Assembly: GCF_003086295.3 (NCBI RefSeq)
Contig: NC_092040.1
Location: 8,122,001 to 8,186,000, forward strand
Length of the DNA stretch: 64,000 nt
Reading direction: 5' to 3'
Origin: Arachis hypogaea
Taxonomy: Eukaryota > Streptophyta > Magnoliopsida > Fabales > Fabaceae
The notes under the pieces are model-generated. The model was not told where the DNA came from. It did not search any database and worked only from the letters and a program-made list of their open reading frames with translations. Each line of letters begins with the position of its first letter. Position 1 is the first letter of the stretch. A program made the position numbers and the translations under genes. This document shows, piece after piece, positions 24,180 to 35,436 of the stretch.

Positions 24180-25445
24180 ACCCTCTGTCACAAAAAAAGA
24201 GGTTAAATAAGATGTCCTGGAGGTATCCGGGTTGAAACTCGGGTGGATGACCCATTTTATCGAATATATAAAATTCAACATCCTACCCAAAGAGAAAAAA
24301 GAAGCCAAGAAAATTTGGAGGGAGGCACAAACTACACCTTGGTGAAAAATATCTTCTATAAAAGAGGAATATCCACACCATTGTTGAAGTGCGTCCCGAC
24401 CTCAAAGACAACAGAAGTTTTAGAGGAGGTGTACAATGGTATCTGCGGGAACCATCTCGGAGCAAATTCTTTCGCCAGAAAAGTCATCTGAGTTGGGTTC
24501 TATTGGCCGACCTTGCAGAAGGATGCCACCAAGTTCGTGAAGAAGTGTCAACCATGCCAAATGCATGCTAACTTCTATGTCACTCCCCCTGAGAAACTCA
24601 TCAGCATAACTTCTGCATAGCCTTTTGCAAAATAGGGGTTAGATCTACTCGGACATTTTTTCCAAGCGTTTGGACAAGTAAAATACCTCATAGTGGGAGT
24701 AAACTACTTTACAAAATGGAGTGAAGCAGAACCTTTGACCACCATTACAGCTCAAAGAAGTCGAAAATTCCTCTACAAGAATATCATTACCAGGTATGAA
24801 ATTTCTCACTCCATCACCACGGATAATGGTACCCAGTTCACCGACTCTACATTCAGAAACCTGGTAGCCAGTATGAAGATTAAGCATTAGTTTACCTTGA
24901 TTGAACACTCACAAGCAAATGGGCAAGCTAAGGCAGCCAACAAAGTCATACTGGCTGGATTAAAGAAAAGACTACAAGATGCAAAGGGAGCTTACGCCAA
25001 AGAACTCCCTCTAGTATTATGGGCATATCGAACTACACCTCAGTCTGCCACGGGAGAAACACCCTTCCGACTTGCTTATAGCATAGAAGTCATGATACCA
25101 GTTCAAGTCAACAAGCAAAGTCCAAGGGTGAGGTTCTATGATGAGGTTGGCAATCTTCAAGCATATAAAGAAGAACTCAAACTACTCCCTGAAGTCCAAG
25201 AACAGACCCAAATAAGGGAAGCAGCACTAAAGCAAAGGATGACAAACAAATACAACAAGAAAGTCATTCGAAGAAGCTTCACCTTAGACGACCTGGTCCT
25301 GATCAAGAATGATATTAGGTTAACAAGTCGGGTGAGGAAAAACTCTCTGCTAATTAGAAAGGGTCATATAAGATAAGTGAAGTCCTCGGAAAGGGGTATT
25401 ACAAGGTATTTGACTTAAGCGGAGCCAAGCTCCCACGATCGTGGC
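24180..25445 (+). pseudogene. Tat-type gypsy integrase remnant, catalytic residues lost
   Basis: Broken frames spell integrase: KKCQPCQMHANF (zinc-binding HHCC end, about 24541-24575), then LGHFFQAFGQVKYLIVGVNY (about 24644-24705). The family normally has GVDYFTKW here, so the first catalytic Asp is Asn. ITTDNGTQFTD (about 24815-24845) keeps the second Asp. QANGQAKAANKVILAG (about 24913-24960) has Lys where the catalytic Glu is expected. Then come LPLVLWAYRTTPQSATGETPF, the RFYDEVGNLQ region and the LPRSWHA-like end near 25425. At least five stops interrupt it. Both catalytic losses are G-to-A on the coding strand. Confidence 0.88.
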
Positions 25446-26290
25446 ATGCTTGTAACATGAGGAGGTAATATAGTTAGAAGCGAACTCCACTCCCTGATAT
25501 ACTCTTTTTCCCGACTTCATATTTTTTCCCAAAGAGGATTTTTCTGAAGGGAGTTTTAACGAGGCATTAAAGTGGGGACTAAGGGCTAATAGCCTTAAAA
25601 ATCCCTTAGTAGCTAAGTCAACTCTTATAAAAGTTACCTCCATCAATCAATAAAGATTTTATTCTATCTCTTTATAATTCCGTTATTACCATCGTCATTC
25701 TACGAAACGCACTGATTTAAACTCGAAAAAGCGTGAAAATTCCACGACCGACCTAAGAGGTCAGCAGAATGAAACGACGAGGTACAAGTCGATGTAAAGA
25801 GGTTACATAAGACGGTTATGATAAACTCGGAAACAAGCGACGCACTAGTCAGAAAATTCGAGAAAAAGAAAAATGCATCGCAAAAGTAACCTAAGTTACA
25901 AAAATAATTCAATAAGCAAAAATTGAATATGTAAGGAAGACAAAAGAGATAGGAAAACCCCCAAGGGCAGAAGCGAAGGCTTTCTAAAATTTTTAAAAAA
26001 GAGTTTTTTCAGCAAACGAAACTGTCTAACTTTAGACAAAATAGCCCACACGACAAAAGCTTTTTTCCACAAACGGTTTTAAAACTTCGAAAAGACAAAA
26101 GCGTCAAAACAATTCACAAAACATGCATACTCAAAATACTTTGTTAAAGGCCCTTATCCAAAAAGGACCAAGAAAACAAATACCTTTTTGTTAATGACCC
26201 TATTAAGGATCAAAATGTCAGAAACCAACACCACACAAGCAAATAAAATAAATTGTTCAAAAAAGGGCCCACAAGCCGGGCCCTAACAGC
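25446..26290. other. Non-coding interior of the Tat element
   Basis: Lies between the end of integrase and the 3' end of the antisense ORF. The ORFs at 25350-25646 and 25700-25912 (minus) have no domain. No gene seen. Confidence 0.6.
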
Positions 26291-26295
26291 TGAAG

Positions 26296-28209
26296 TCACT
26301 GAGAAGGAAGATTGGAGTCATCAAGGAGAATAGAGCTCGGATCTGCTGCAGAAGTCAGAGGGGTTGGAGCGATATCTTTAGCGGCGAAAGTTGGAGCTTC
26401 AGAAGAACTCGGCAGGAATCCCTTCTTTTGCTCCTCACGAGGAGGAGACTTAACAATCCTTTGCCCACGAGTTTTTAGCTCGGAGTCGGTCTCAAGGTGA
26501 GGAGAAGAAATAATCACCCTATCAACAACCACTTTATCAGGATGGAGAGGTGAAAGGTCCAAATCGGGAGCAATGACTCTGACCTGTTCCTTAAAGACCC
26601 TCCAAGCCTCCTCCGAGCTCTCAACAGTTGAATCTTCCAGCTCCTGATAGGCCTCCCGATTTGACTCCAGCTACCTTTGAAGATTAATATTTTCAGAAAA
26701 AATCCTGACATAATTTTACTCCGTCTTCTTCTTCAAATCCTCCGCCATGGTACACTGACCTATTAACTTCTTCTTCCTCTCCTGAAGCTGGGCCAACTCC
26801 TCCTTCAGCCAGGAATTCTTCCTCGAAAGCATCTTCTCTTCTTTTTGATACTGGACAATCCTCCCCTGAAGGTCTTCTATAGTTTTTTGGAAAGAGCTCA
26901 AAGAATTCAAAGGAGTTTTGTTCAAGATATCAAGAAGAGCATTGCAAACCCTAGCAGTCCGAACTCCCCCCCGAACCAAAATCTAAAGATGATTGCGAAG
27001 GGAAGCATTATCCATAGCAATTTCGCTATGAGGAAAGATATGCTTCCGAACGAACTTCGGACCATCAAAGTTGGCTTCCACAGAAGGGGAAGAACCTGTC
27101 TCCGAGGTCTTACGTTTCTTTTTCTCAAGTTCGGAAGGAGGTCGAACTGGGGGGACAAAGGGAGGAGAAGGAATAGGAGAAGCAGAGGCAGAGGTTACCA
27201 AAATTGGGCGAGAGGAGGTCCCCGAGTCATGAAGGGGAGGAGGAACGCCAGTAGATCCGACCTTCGCAGTGTCAGCTCAGGTACGAGCCTTCCTCTTGGC
27301 CTCCTAGACCTTTTGATAGGCAACGCTAGATCCACTCTTCACCATTTCTGAAAAAAGGAAATAAAAATCAGCTTACAAATTGGAAAGATAAACATTACAA
27401 GTCGGAATTCTTCAAAAATAACCACAAAAAAACTACCTAGCTCGGACTGGATGAAGCTCGGAGGACCAAGGAGAAATTTCTAAGTATCCAGGTTGGGAGC
27501 TCTCCCCCAAGCCTCTCGGAAAAATCTGACAATGGCCTCCTCAACCTCGTTCAAATCATCTAGGCTATACTTTTCAACAGGAGAAGCCTCCAACCAGTAC
27601 AAAGAAAATCGAGGATAATTGTTTTTATCTAGGAAAAAAGGATGGTAGCCCTCTACAGCTTGGACCTTGAAGAAAAAATTTTTGAAGTTGTGGAAGGATT
27701 CGTCAAAGATGGAAAAAACTTTCTGACCTTGGATGGCTCGGAAAGACACTCACTGCTGTTTGTTTTGTTTGTTGGAAGCACTAAAAGGTTTGGTCAAATA
27801 GAAGAGGTAGAAAAGGATTTTCAAAGAGATCGAAAAATTGAGCTCTTGGCTGACAAGTTGATAGATTCTCATAAAACCCCAAGAGTTGGGGTGAAGTTGG
27901 GTAGGTGCAACTCGGCAATGGGACAAAATGTCCATTTTAAACTCAGAAAAAGGAAAAATAACCCAAGCGAGTGAAAAGACAGTCGTACATAAAGAAAAAA
28001 TGGGAATTAGAATCAACAAACCTCCCACAGCAAACTCGGTCCTCAGAATCTGGGGCCACTAACTCATACTTAGACTCATTAGCATCAAGACTACAAATCA
28101 TATGATGGGTGCGAAGCTCGGTAATAAAATCAGTATCTACTAAAGGCTTCTCGATAAGCACAGAATCATCTAACCATTTCAAAAGGGTCTTAGGGATATG
28201 AGAAGACAT
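26296..28209 (-). pseudogene. Antisense ORF of Tat element (putative gypsy-type transposon protein), frameshifted
   Basis: Read on the minus strand from ATG 28209-28207: MSSHIPKTLLKWLDDSVL, then THHMICSLDANESKYELVAP and FFFMYDCLFTRLG. A frameshift near 27960 leads to KMDILSHCRVAPTQLHPN and SWGFMRIYQLVSQELNF (about 27930-27840). The frame at 27749-27480 gives FRAIQGQKVFSIFDESFH and NYPRFSLYWLEASP. After stops, a Pro/Ser-rich linker with SELEKKKRKTSETGSSPS (about 27130-27077) and a coiled-coil-like stretch with QERKKKLIGQCTMAED (about 26790-26740) follow, ending at 26296. This order matches the antisense extra ORF described for plant Tat retrotransposons (Pfam putative gypsy-type transposon domain, from memory). 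It is a retroelement protein of unclear role, here disabled. Confidence 0.8.
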
Positions 28210-28662
28210 TTTTCCGATAAAGAATGAAGTAGGTATAAAATCAATAAGACCTACAAAAAAAACTAAAATCATCAAAAACAGGGCTCCCAAAGACAAGGCA
28301 GTCTCTTCCAAAAGCAAATAAGAAAAAAGAGCCACCAAGCGACAGTAACAATATCTAACAAACATGCAAAAATCCTAAACCCTTACATCACAAACTAAGG
28401 AGTGGTAAAGGCATGAAATTCGCCTCAAATGCACAAACGTACCAAACAGAAATAAAGAAAGCACTACACAAAGGGCAGAGTTAGGTAGATGAGAACTAAC
28501 CTTTTCTGTAAAATCAAAGAGAGACAATCGCGATGGCAGAAAACAACGAAGCACCCGAGAACGAAAAGATCCAAAGGATTTTTGAATGAGAAAGAGTGAG
28601 AGTGCAGGCAAGAAACTTCGAAGAGAAGACGAAAGAAAAAAAAAGAAAGAAGAGGAAAAAGT

Positions 28663-28670
28663 ATTTATAA
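28663..28670 (-). promoter_or_regulatory. Candidate TATA box for the antisense ORF
   Basis: On the minus strand the octamer reads TATAAATA, about 450 bp upstream of the antisense ATG at 28209. No other strong TATA box lies between. Position suits a separate antisense transcript; this is inference. Confidence 0.4.
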
Positions 28671-28917
28671 ACATGGCAGGAGCACAACAGTAAAATGATG
28701 CAATCATTAAAGAAATGTGTCGTTATCAATGTAACTGCTCCCGCGTGTAAATGCGAAACCCCAAACAGATGTGACGTTTGATTAGACACGACGGTTGAGA
28801 AGATTGAAAACACGTCAGTTTTTAAAAATCATGTCGGGTTTTGACTTAAACGAACCCAAGTTCAACTAAAACTCGAATCCCATTCATGACCAAGAGATCA
28901 GACTCGAGTAGGGCCAC

Positions 28918-29454
28918 TGTTCATACCCTAGCCCAATACTATGGTCCAAGATCCAAGTAAACCAAAAAGGCCCAACCTAAAGATGGGCCTTCACCACTTA
29001 CCCGATCTCATTGAAAGAGGTCGGGCATGGCATAGGCTCCTCCACAAAGAGGTCGGACTCGACATGAGTTGGCAGATAACACTTATTCAAATAAGTAACT
29101 GCCCCCTAAAATCTCTCATCCACTTCCAGAAGCAATCTCTCAACAACCCTAAGATAAAGGAACGGTTATCCACCTTCAGAAGTGGAACTACTCCAACGGT
29201 GGTTATTAGATCAGATCACCACTATAAATACACTGACACACTCAAGTAACACTAAGTTCCAATACTCTCAAAACCTACTTACCCCCTTGCTAACATAGGC
29301 ATCAGAGTGTCTTTGCAGGTACCACCCGCCATTTTTTCATATACTCAACTCAGATGAGGTTTCCAGGCACACACCAAGTCGGAGACCCCCTTTCATTAAC
29401 GTTTGGGCCAACCCTTTAAACCCAATCCAACTATTTCAGGTTATCCACGTAACA
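28918..29454 (+). mobile_element. 3' LTR of the Tat gypsy element
   Basis: Begins TGTTCATACCCTAGCCC after a short purine run (GAGTAGGGCCAC) and ends TTATCCACGTAACA, with TG...CA termini, 537 bp. Contains TATAAATA at 29223-29230, the probable LTR promoter. The next base starts sequence shared with RING segments S2-S4, which fixes the right boundary. The ORF at 28941-29249 lies within the LTR and is not called. Confidence 0.7.
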
Positions 29455-30715
29455 CCATGTATTTTTTGGATAAAAAAAAACAGGCAAATCTATCCTAATT
29501 TTAGGTAAAATCAAAATAGACTAACTCTAATTTAAGTTGTAATGGAGTGAACCTGTAATTTAATCTCTTAAAATTTGCCGTGTTAATGAATTAACTAAAA
29601 TTCTATTTGATGCATTTTGATTCACTCATAACAAAAATAAAACAAAAATAAAATAATGAAGATACAAGTTGAGGTATAAAAGTAGAAGAAAAAATTTGAT
29701 AAGTTAAATGTATTAAATGAGAGAAATTTTATAATGACTAGAGTACACAAGAATTAGGTGAGATAAGTCTAAACTAAATTAAAATTGAGCGATAATTTCT
29801 CTGATTTAAGCATAAAATTGGAAAATAGACACTTAAAAAATGCTAAAATAAAAAAAAGTTAACTCGATTTTTTTTATTTAAGATGACTCTATTTGATATT
29901 CTATTTTTTTAAATATATTTTAGTAAATAATGTTAGAATTATTTTTTAAAATATTTTATTTTATTTTATTTTATTTAAAAAATATTTTTTGATCTAATAA
30001 TTTATAAATCCATTAGCATTTTTATTTATTTTTTTGATTTACAGAATATTACATCTGAACATCTCTCAATATTAATTGTGTATCATTTTTTTGGTTGATC
30101 ATGCATAAAATTAATGATGTAGAATTATTAATTTTAATTTTAATTTGACTGATTTTAATTTTAATAATTTTAATAAATTTTTTAAGAAGATGAATTAAAT
30201 ATATTAACAAATATATTATTTTTATTCACAATTAGACGATATGTGATGCTCATTTAATAAATTAATATATGAAAAAGAAGACACAAATTAAAAAGAAATT
30301 TTTGTTACATTCTTATCATGAATTTGTTTTGAATAATAATGTTTTCTTTTTATTATTACTTTTGCTCCTGATACAGGTTTATTAGCGATCTCAGATAATG
30401 TCATCTTAACTTCTCTTTCTTTAAATACTTAGTAATGAGAACTAATTCAACTTTTACAACTATGAACAACCATCAAGGTAACACATACACCATACTAGCT
30501 GTTGCCTATTATGTCTCATATTACTCTTGATTTTACGATTTATATATGTTATTTGTTCATTTTTAATTTTTCTACTGAAACAATCTTTTTATATCAATAA
30601 GTTTTAATATTTTTTATCATAAAATTAAAATTAATAATCTTTATCTCTTCCGTGTTTAACTCTCACATATATCCCAATATATCATCAGTCTCGTTCAATC
30701 TTTTTCAATTCTCAT

Positions 30716-31416
30716 AGGGGTGCACAGACCCGACCCGGCCCGAAAGTCCGGCCTGGTCCCGAACACTTTAAGGGCTAATTTTGTGTGATTTCATCGGGTT
30801 TAGGGTCGGGTAAGGGTCTCAAAAATAGACCCGGTCATTATTTCGGGTCGGGTCCGAGCCATAACTTGGATCACCCGAAGTCGGCCCGGTGGCCCGGTCA
30901 TCATACACAATTAATATTTTGTGTTATTAGTGATGGATCATGACTATTCTTATGTGAAATTTAAGTATTGTAAACTTTAATATTTTGTATTATAGTACTA
31001 TAAGTTAATGTTTTATGTTTAGAATGCATAAGACTTTAGACTAATGCATAATATTGTGTTATTTGTATTGATTTAAATATTTAGTATTATTAGACAATAT
31101 TAGTATTGATTGTGGTTATGCTTTAATTTTAAAGAAGGGTTGGTTCTTGTTATATTTTTCTAAGTGAATTTTACCATATTAAATAATGGTTGGAGTTTTG
31201 GAAATTTGGATATTTTTACATGCTAGTTTACAAGAAGGTATCAACGTAATGTAATGTTAACGGCCCGGTTTTCACCCGGTATAATTGTGGCCCGAAAGTG
31301 TATTGATTTCATCGGGTTTAGGGTCGAGTTCGGGTCTAATAAATAGACCCGGTGTATATTTCGGATCGGGTTTGAGTCACATCAAACCCGACTTCATCCG
31401 ACCCATGTGTACCCCT
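30716..31416. mobile_element. hAT-like non-autonomous element in S1
   Basis: Present only in S1; S2-S4 read through at this point. Ends are AGGGGTGCACAGACCCGACC and, reversed, AGGGGTACACATGGGTCGGA. Near-repeat octamers ATTCTCAT (30708-30715) and ATTCTCGT (31421-31428) suggest an 8-bp target duplication with 4 extra bases at the right edge. Both halves are rich in GACCCGG / CCGGGTC words. No transposase. The ORF at 31285-31611 spans its end and is not a gene. Confidence 0.65.
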
Positions 31417-31901
31417 AATTATTCTCGTATTGCTCTATTCTATTTCTCTGTAAGTTTTTTTTTTGCTTTTCTTCTGCTCAATCCTTTTTGCGTTGATTTT
31501 TTTTGTTTTATTTTGTCACCTCTTATTTTGTATAGTCTCTATTGTGCCTCTATTTTGTTTTGCATTGTCACTATTACTAGTATATTGTTATTGAAGTTAG
31601 TATCTTTATAAATATATTTTTGAAGTGTTATTGCTGAAGTTTATGTCTTTTAAATTTATTCTTCTGTCATTTTTTAGCTAGATTTATTGTGGTAAAATAT
31701 TGATTAATTTGTTTTTACTAATCATATTATTTAGATCTATTGTTTAAATATATGTTGTATGTGATGTTTAAATTTGTATATAAGTATGTTAATTTTAATG
31801 TTGAAGAGTGATTATAAGTTTTTTTAGGTTTTTTTTTTTGCAGTTGAGAGTCAGGTTAAAAATATAGGGTTGATTCTCTTTGAAATTCTAAACTAAAATA
31901 T

Positions 31902-32183
31902 ATGATGTGTTCGGTTTGTGATATCACAAAAAATAATAATCAACAGGCTCAAAGAAACAGGCGAAACACAACACAAGAGAGAATGAGAGTTTTCACTACT
32001 CCATCATCAACTTCTGGTACTGGTGGTAATAATAATGCGACACTATTTTTTGAAAGTTTTTCTTTCTCAGCTGTTGTCCCTAGAAAAAACAAAAAGACTT
32101 CTATCATGCTCCTAATTAACAATAATAATGCTGCTGCTGAAATAATTAACATCAATGACAAAGAATCAGATCTTGATAAATAA
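31902..32183 (+). CDS. Truncated first exon of RING-H2 ligase family (93 codons, open)
   Basis: Open from ATG 31902: MMCSVCDITKNNNQQAQ, then an RRNTTQERMRVFTTP stretch, poly-Asn/Ala runs and EIININDKESDLDK, ending at a TAA right after divergence from the paralogues. The second half aligns with the main frame of the S3 RING pseudogene (SIMLPINNNKADAKIIYISD). S1 is the only one of the four copies whose exon-1 frame is uninterrupted from an ATG: S2 has a TGA, S4 a TAG, and S3 has lost the ATG. It lacks any RING domain, so a ligase role is not possible. Whether it is expressed is unknown; it may be a pseudogene fragment that happens to remain open. Confidence 0.45.
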   Translation: MMCSVCDITKNNNQQAQRNRRNTTQERMRVFTTPSSTSGTGGNNNATLFFESFSFSAVVPRKNKKTSIMLLINNNNAAAEIININDKESDLDK

Positions 32184-32634
32184 GTTTTATTTTAAAATTC
32201 ATTTTTTAATTCTTATTTTTTAAAATTTAAAATTTAAAATTTTAGATTGAAGATTGAAAATTTAGTATTTAAAATTTAAAATAAAAAATATTTACAAAAG
32301 ATTAGCTAATATTATATTATTAATTAAAAAAAGTTAACTCTTTAATAATTAAATTCTATTATATTGTTTAATAAAATTTGCTAGAATGAAGTGCATCAAG
32401 TAGAGCCACCACAGATCCATATACTAGAGAGTTATCTTAATTTATTAAAGTATTTTAGCTATTTAAATACATAAAGATTTTTTTATTAAGTAAAAATAAT
32501 AGCTAAAATATTAACACATTATATTAAATAATTTAATTAAATATCTAAAATTATCTTAATTATCAATTTATTATTATTTTTATATAAATTTTTTTAAATA
32601 AGCAGTCAAACTCCAATTAACGTAATAGCTCTCT
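32184..32634. other. AT-rich spacer, nothing recognised
   Basis: Low-complexity AT-rich DNA between S1 and foldback 3. No gene or motif recognised. Confidence 0.5.
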
Positions 32635-34306
32635 TATAATAGTTCAAGGAAAAAATCTACCGTGCTGAAGGGAAAATTTTTTTTTTATGTATTGAAGGGG
32701 CGTGGCATTAGAAAAGCAATGACATGTGTTAGTGTTATTTTCATACTTTAAACAAATTTTGTGTTAAAGTAAAATGGGTATAATATGTTAACATCATGAA
32801 TATTTATTATATTAGTTTAATTTACTTTTAATGATGATGATTTATTTATTGGGGTTTATTGGTTTTGAAAAGTTTTGGCAACTTTGGATTTTTTTGTGAA
32901 TATTATCCAACAGATAAGATTATAGGAATTACTCCATAAAATAATAAATTAAAACAACAATAATAACACCAATAATATCCTTTCAAATCAATAATAATAA
33001 TAATAATTAATTATTATTTAAAACTATATTTTTGTTATATATATTCTCATATTTAACTTATATAATAATAAATATATTTTTACTTTTAAAACAGAAACGA
33101 ATCTAAAAATTTAATAAAAAATAAGTTAAAAATTAAAATATTATATAATTAAATATAATATTATATATTTAGTAATATATAATCATAATTAATATTTTTT
33201 AATTAAAAGATATTAATAAGTAGTGTTTGTTATATAAAAAAATTATTTCAATTCTTATAATTTTTTTATTTTGGATTCAATAAAATATAAAAAATTATCT
33301 ATTTTTTATTAGTTTATTTTATTGAATATTATTGTAACAATAAGTTATATTTTTATGTTTCATATCATAAAAAAATATGTTATAAAATAATATAAATAAA
33401 TTATTCTAATAACTTTGTTATATGTATTTAAAATATATTTTTAAATAAAATATAATTGTTTTAATGAAGTTACTTAATATGTTATAATTTTAATATCATG
33501 AAAAAAATAAATAAAATTTAAAATAATTTACTTTTATGCATGTACTATAATATATAAAAAAATTTTAGTTATTATAAATATTAAAATATTTTTATATGAT
33601 AATAAGTGTAAAAATTAAGAGAAAAAATATTTAAAAAGAGAAAAAAAGTTTAAATTTAAAAAATTTTAGAAATTTATTTAATCGAAAAATGATTGAAAAT
33701 AATATTTATCTCAATTTAAGGATTATTACTTACTTTTGAGTTTAATAATTTAATTATTTATTTAAGATAATTACTTACTCTATTTTTAAATAAAATTATA
33801 TAATATATAATAACTTTAAATATTTAAAATTGTTAACTTCGTTCAAAAGAATTATGCTTGCTCTCTTTTAAATTTATCTCTGCTTTAAAAAAAATTTTAT
33901 TCAAAACTAATGAATAATGTTATTTTTACTCTGTTTCTTTTTATTTTTGAGTTTATATTTCTTTATAAAATTAGATAAAAATCTATTGAACAATTAAAAT
34001 TTTTCTGCAACATTTTGGTTTTGTTAAATATAATTTTTTTTAAATACGTTTCATCTAATTTAATAAAACCAAAATTTTTCAGCACAAATTTTAATTATCC
34101 AATAGACTTTTATCTAATAATTTTATGAAAAAATATAAAATCAAAAATAAAAAAATATAATAAAAATAATACTAATAATTAATTTTAAATATTTTTTTAA
34201 AACTAAAAATATCTTTATTTTTTATTATTATACAAATTAAATATGAGAATATATATATAAATTTTGACAAAAAAAAAGATTTGGATGGTGATATCATAAC
34301 TCTTTC

Positions 34307-34365
<59 letters not shown>

Positions 34366-34685
34366 TTAAAAGAATATTATTGTTCTTATTATTATTATTT
34401 TAGTTTATTATTTTATGGACTAATTTTTACCTGCTAGATAATATTCACACAAAATTTAAAATTAAATGCTTTACAAAACCAATAAAGCCCAACAAATAAA
34501 TTATCATCTTTAAAAATAAATTAATCTAATATAATTAACATTCATGAACTTGACATATACTACTTTGACACAAAAATTATCTGACACACGTCACGTTTAT
34601 TTTAATGCCACACCTCTTCAGCACATGAGAAAAATTTTTTCCTTCAGCACAATAACATTACCCTAATTCAAGTAGTTGTCCTTGA
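32635..34685. repeat. Foldback structure 3: ~430-bp inverted arms
   Basis: The left arm (about 32635-33060) and right arm (about 34215-34685) are reverse complements by eye. Landmarks: GTGCTGAAGGGAAAA at 32662 with TTTTTTCCTTCAGCACA near 34636; GTGGCATTAGAAAA at 32702 with TTTTAATGCCACACC near 34598; TGAATATTATCCAACAGATA at 32897 with TACCTGCTAGATAATATTCA near 34430; CCATAAAATAATAAA at 32935 with its complement near 34400. The ~1.15-kb spacer is AT-rich and holds a smaller palindromic MITE. The right arm has a (TTA)n tract at 34307-34365. A long-TIR DNA transposon or foldback relic is likely. Confidence 0.75.
33919..34172. mobile_element. Palindromic MITE nested in foldback 3
   Basis: Nearly palindromic over about 250 bp: GTTATTTTTACTC at the left end mirrors TAATAAAAATAATAC at the right. 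TAAAATTAGATAAAAATCTATTGA mirrors CAATAGACTTTTATCTAATAATTTTA, and AACATTTTGGTTTTGTTAAAT mirrors AATTTAATAAAACCAAAATTT around a short centre at about 34030-34055. No coding capacity. Confidence 0.75.
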
Positions 34686-34889
34686 CAGCATCTACGAAAA
34701 TGAAATCGAACTTCTCGGCCCCTTGTTATTATTGTACCGGTAATACGAGGGAAAAAAAAGGTTAGAATATTAATATTATAATAATTAATAAATATTAAAT
34801 AAAATAAATTTTATCAATTTTTAATTAATTTTTTATCAAATATTTCTGTTATTATATTATGCTAAACATAGTATCAGAAAACAAAAAAC

Positions 34890-34992
34890 GAATCACAACT
34901 CTCACACTAACTCACACTTTAAGCTAACATGTATAAATTATTTTTTTTTAGTGTGATAGTTGTGATACTTGTTAGTGTGATAGTTGTGATTT
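34890..34992. repeat. Short inverted and direct repeats (AGTGTGATAGTTGTGAT)
   Basis: AGTGTGATAGTTGTGAT occurs twice directly (about 34952 and 34975). A near reverse complement, ATCACAACTCTCACACT, lies at about 34892. Small local repeat cluster of unknown origin. Confidence 0.6.
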
Positions 34993-35436
34993 ATTTTGTG
35001 ATTCATAGTTTTAAGCTGACATGTAAAAAAATAAACCACATTTTAAAATAAGTATTTATTTTTTATTTTTTTAAAAAATATTTTTTTTAATAGACAAAAA
35101 TTATTTTATATTTAAATAAATTTTTAAAATTTTTTTAAGTATTAAAAATATCTTTTATTTCTACGTTCTTTAAGGTATTTAACTTTTAAAAAAATAAATA
35201 ATTTATTTTTTTAATAAAAATATTCTTTTAAAAAAATTTATTTAAATAAAATTTAAATTAAATAAAAATATTTTATTTAAAAAAATTATTTTTTAATTCA
35301 AAAAAATTAATCTAAACCAACACATATAACAAAATAAATAACACACATCTTTCAATATGTTAAGAACAAAAAGAACTGCTTCTTCTCAAAAATTAATCTT
35401 ATGAACAGGGACAGATGCACTTGTATAATTATAAAG

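Larger units (their letters stand above)
24123..29454 (+). mobile_element. 5'-truncated Ty3-gypsy (Tat lineage) element with antisense ORF
   Basis: Order: end of RNase H/spacer and integrase (plus strand, to about 25450), a non-coding stretch, an antisense gag-like ORF (minus, 28209 to 26296), then the 3' LTR (28918-29454). The 5' LTR, gag, protease and RT are absent: the left junction at about 24123 cuts directly from R2 sequence into pol. The right junction at 29455 enters RING segment S1 at a point equivalent to about 45535 of S2, so the end of R2 and the start of S1 are missing around this element. Confidence 0.8.
29455..32183 (+). repeat. RING-gene 5' segment S1 (promoter, leader, first exon)
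   Basis: Collinear with S2 (from about 45535), S3 (from about 51345) and S4 (from about 58575). Shared landmarks in order: CATGTATTTTTTGGATAAAA, the TAATTTAATCTCTTAAAAT block, GTTTATTAGCGATCTCA before the leader, a T-rich leader/intron, then ATGATGTGTTCGGTTTGTGAT at the exon. S1 has an extra insert at 30716-31416. It ends shortly after the codon series for KESDLDK at 32180, and the following sequence is unrelated to S3. Confidence 0.8.

Noticed and set aside
28375..28813. Minus-strand ORFs of 99-110 codons rich in Ser/Phe
   Set aside because: They lie in the leader of the antisense ORF, overlap each other and show no domain.
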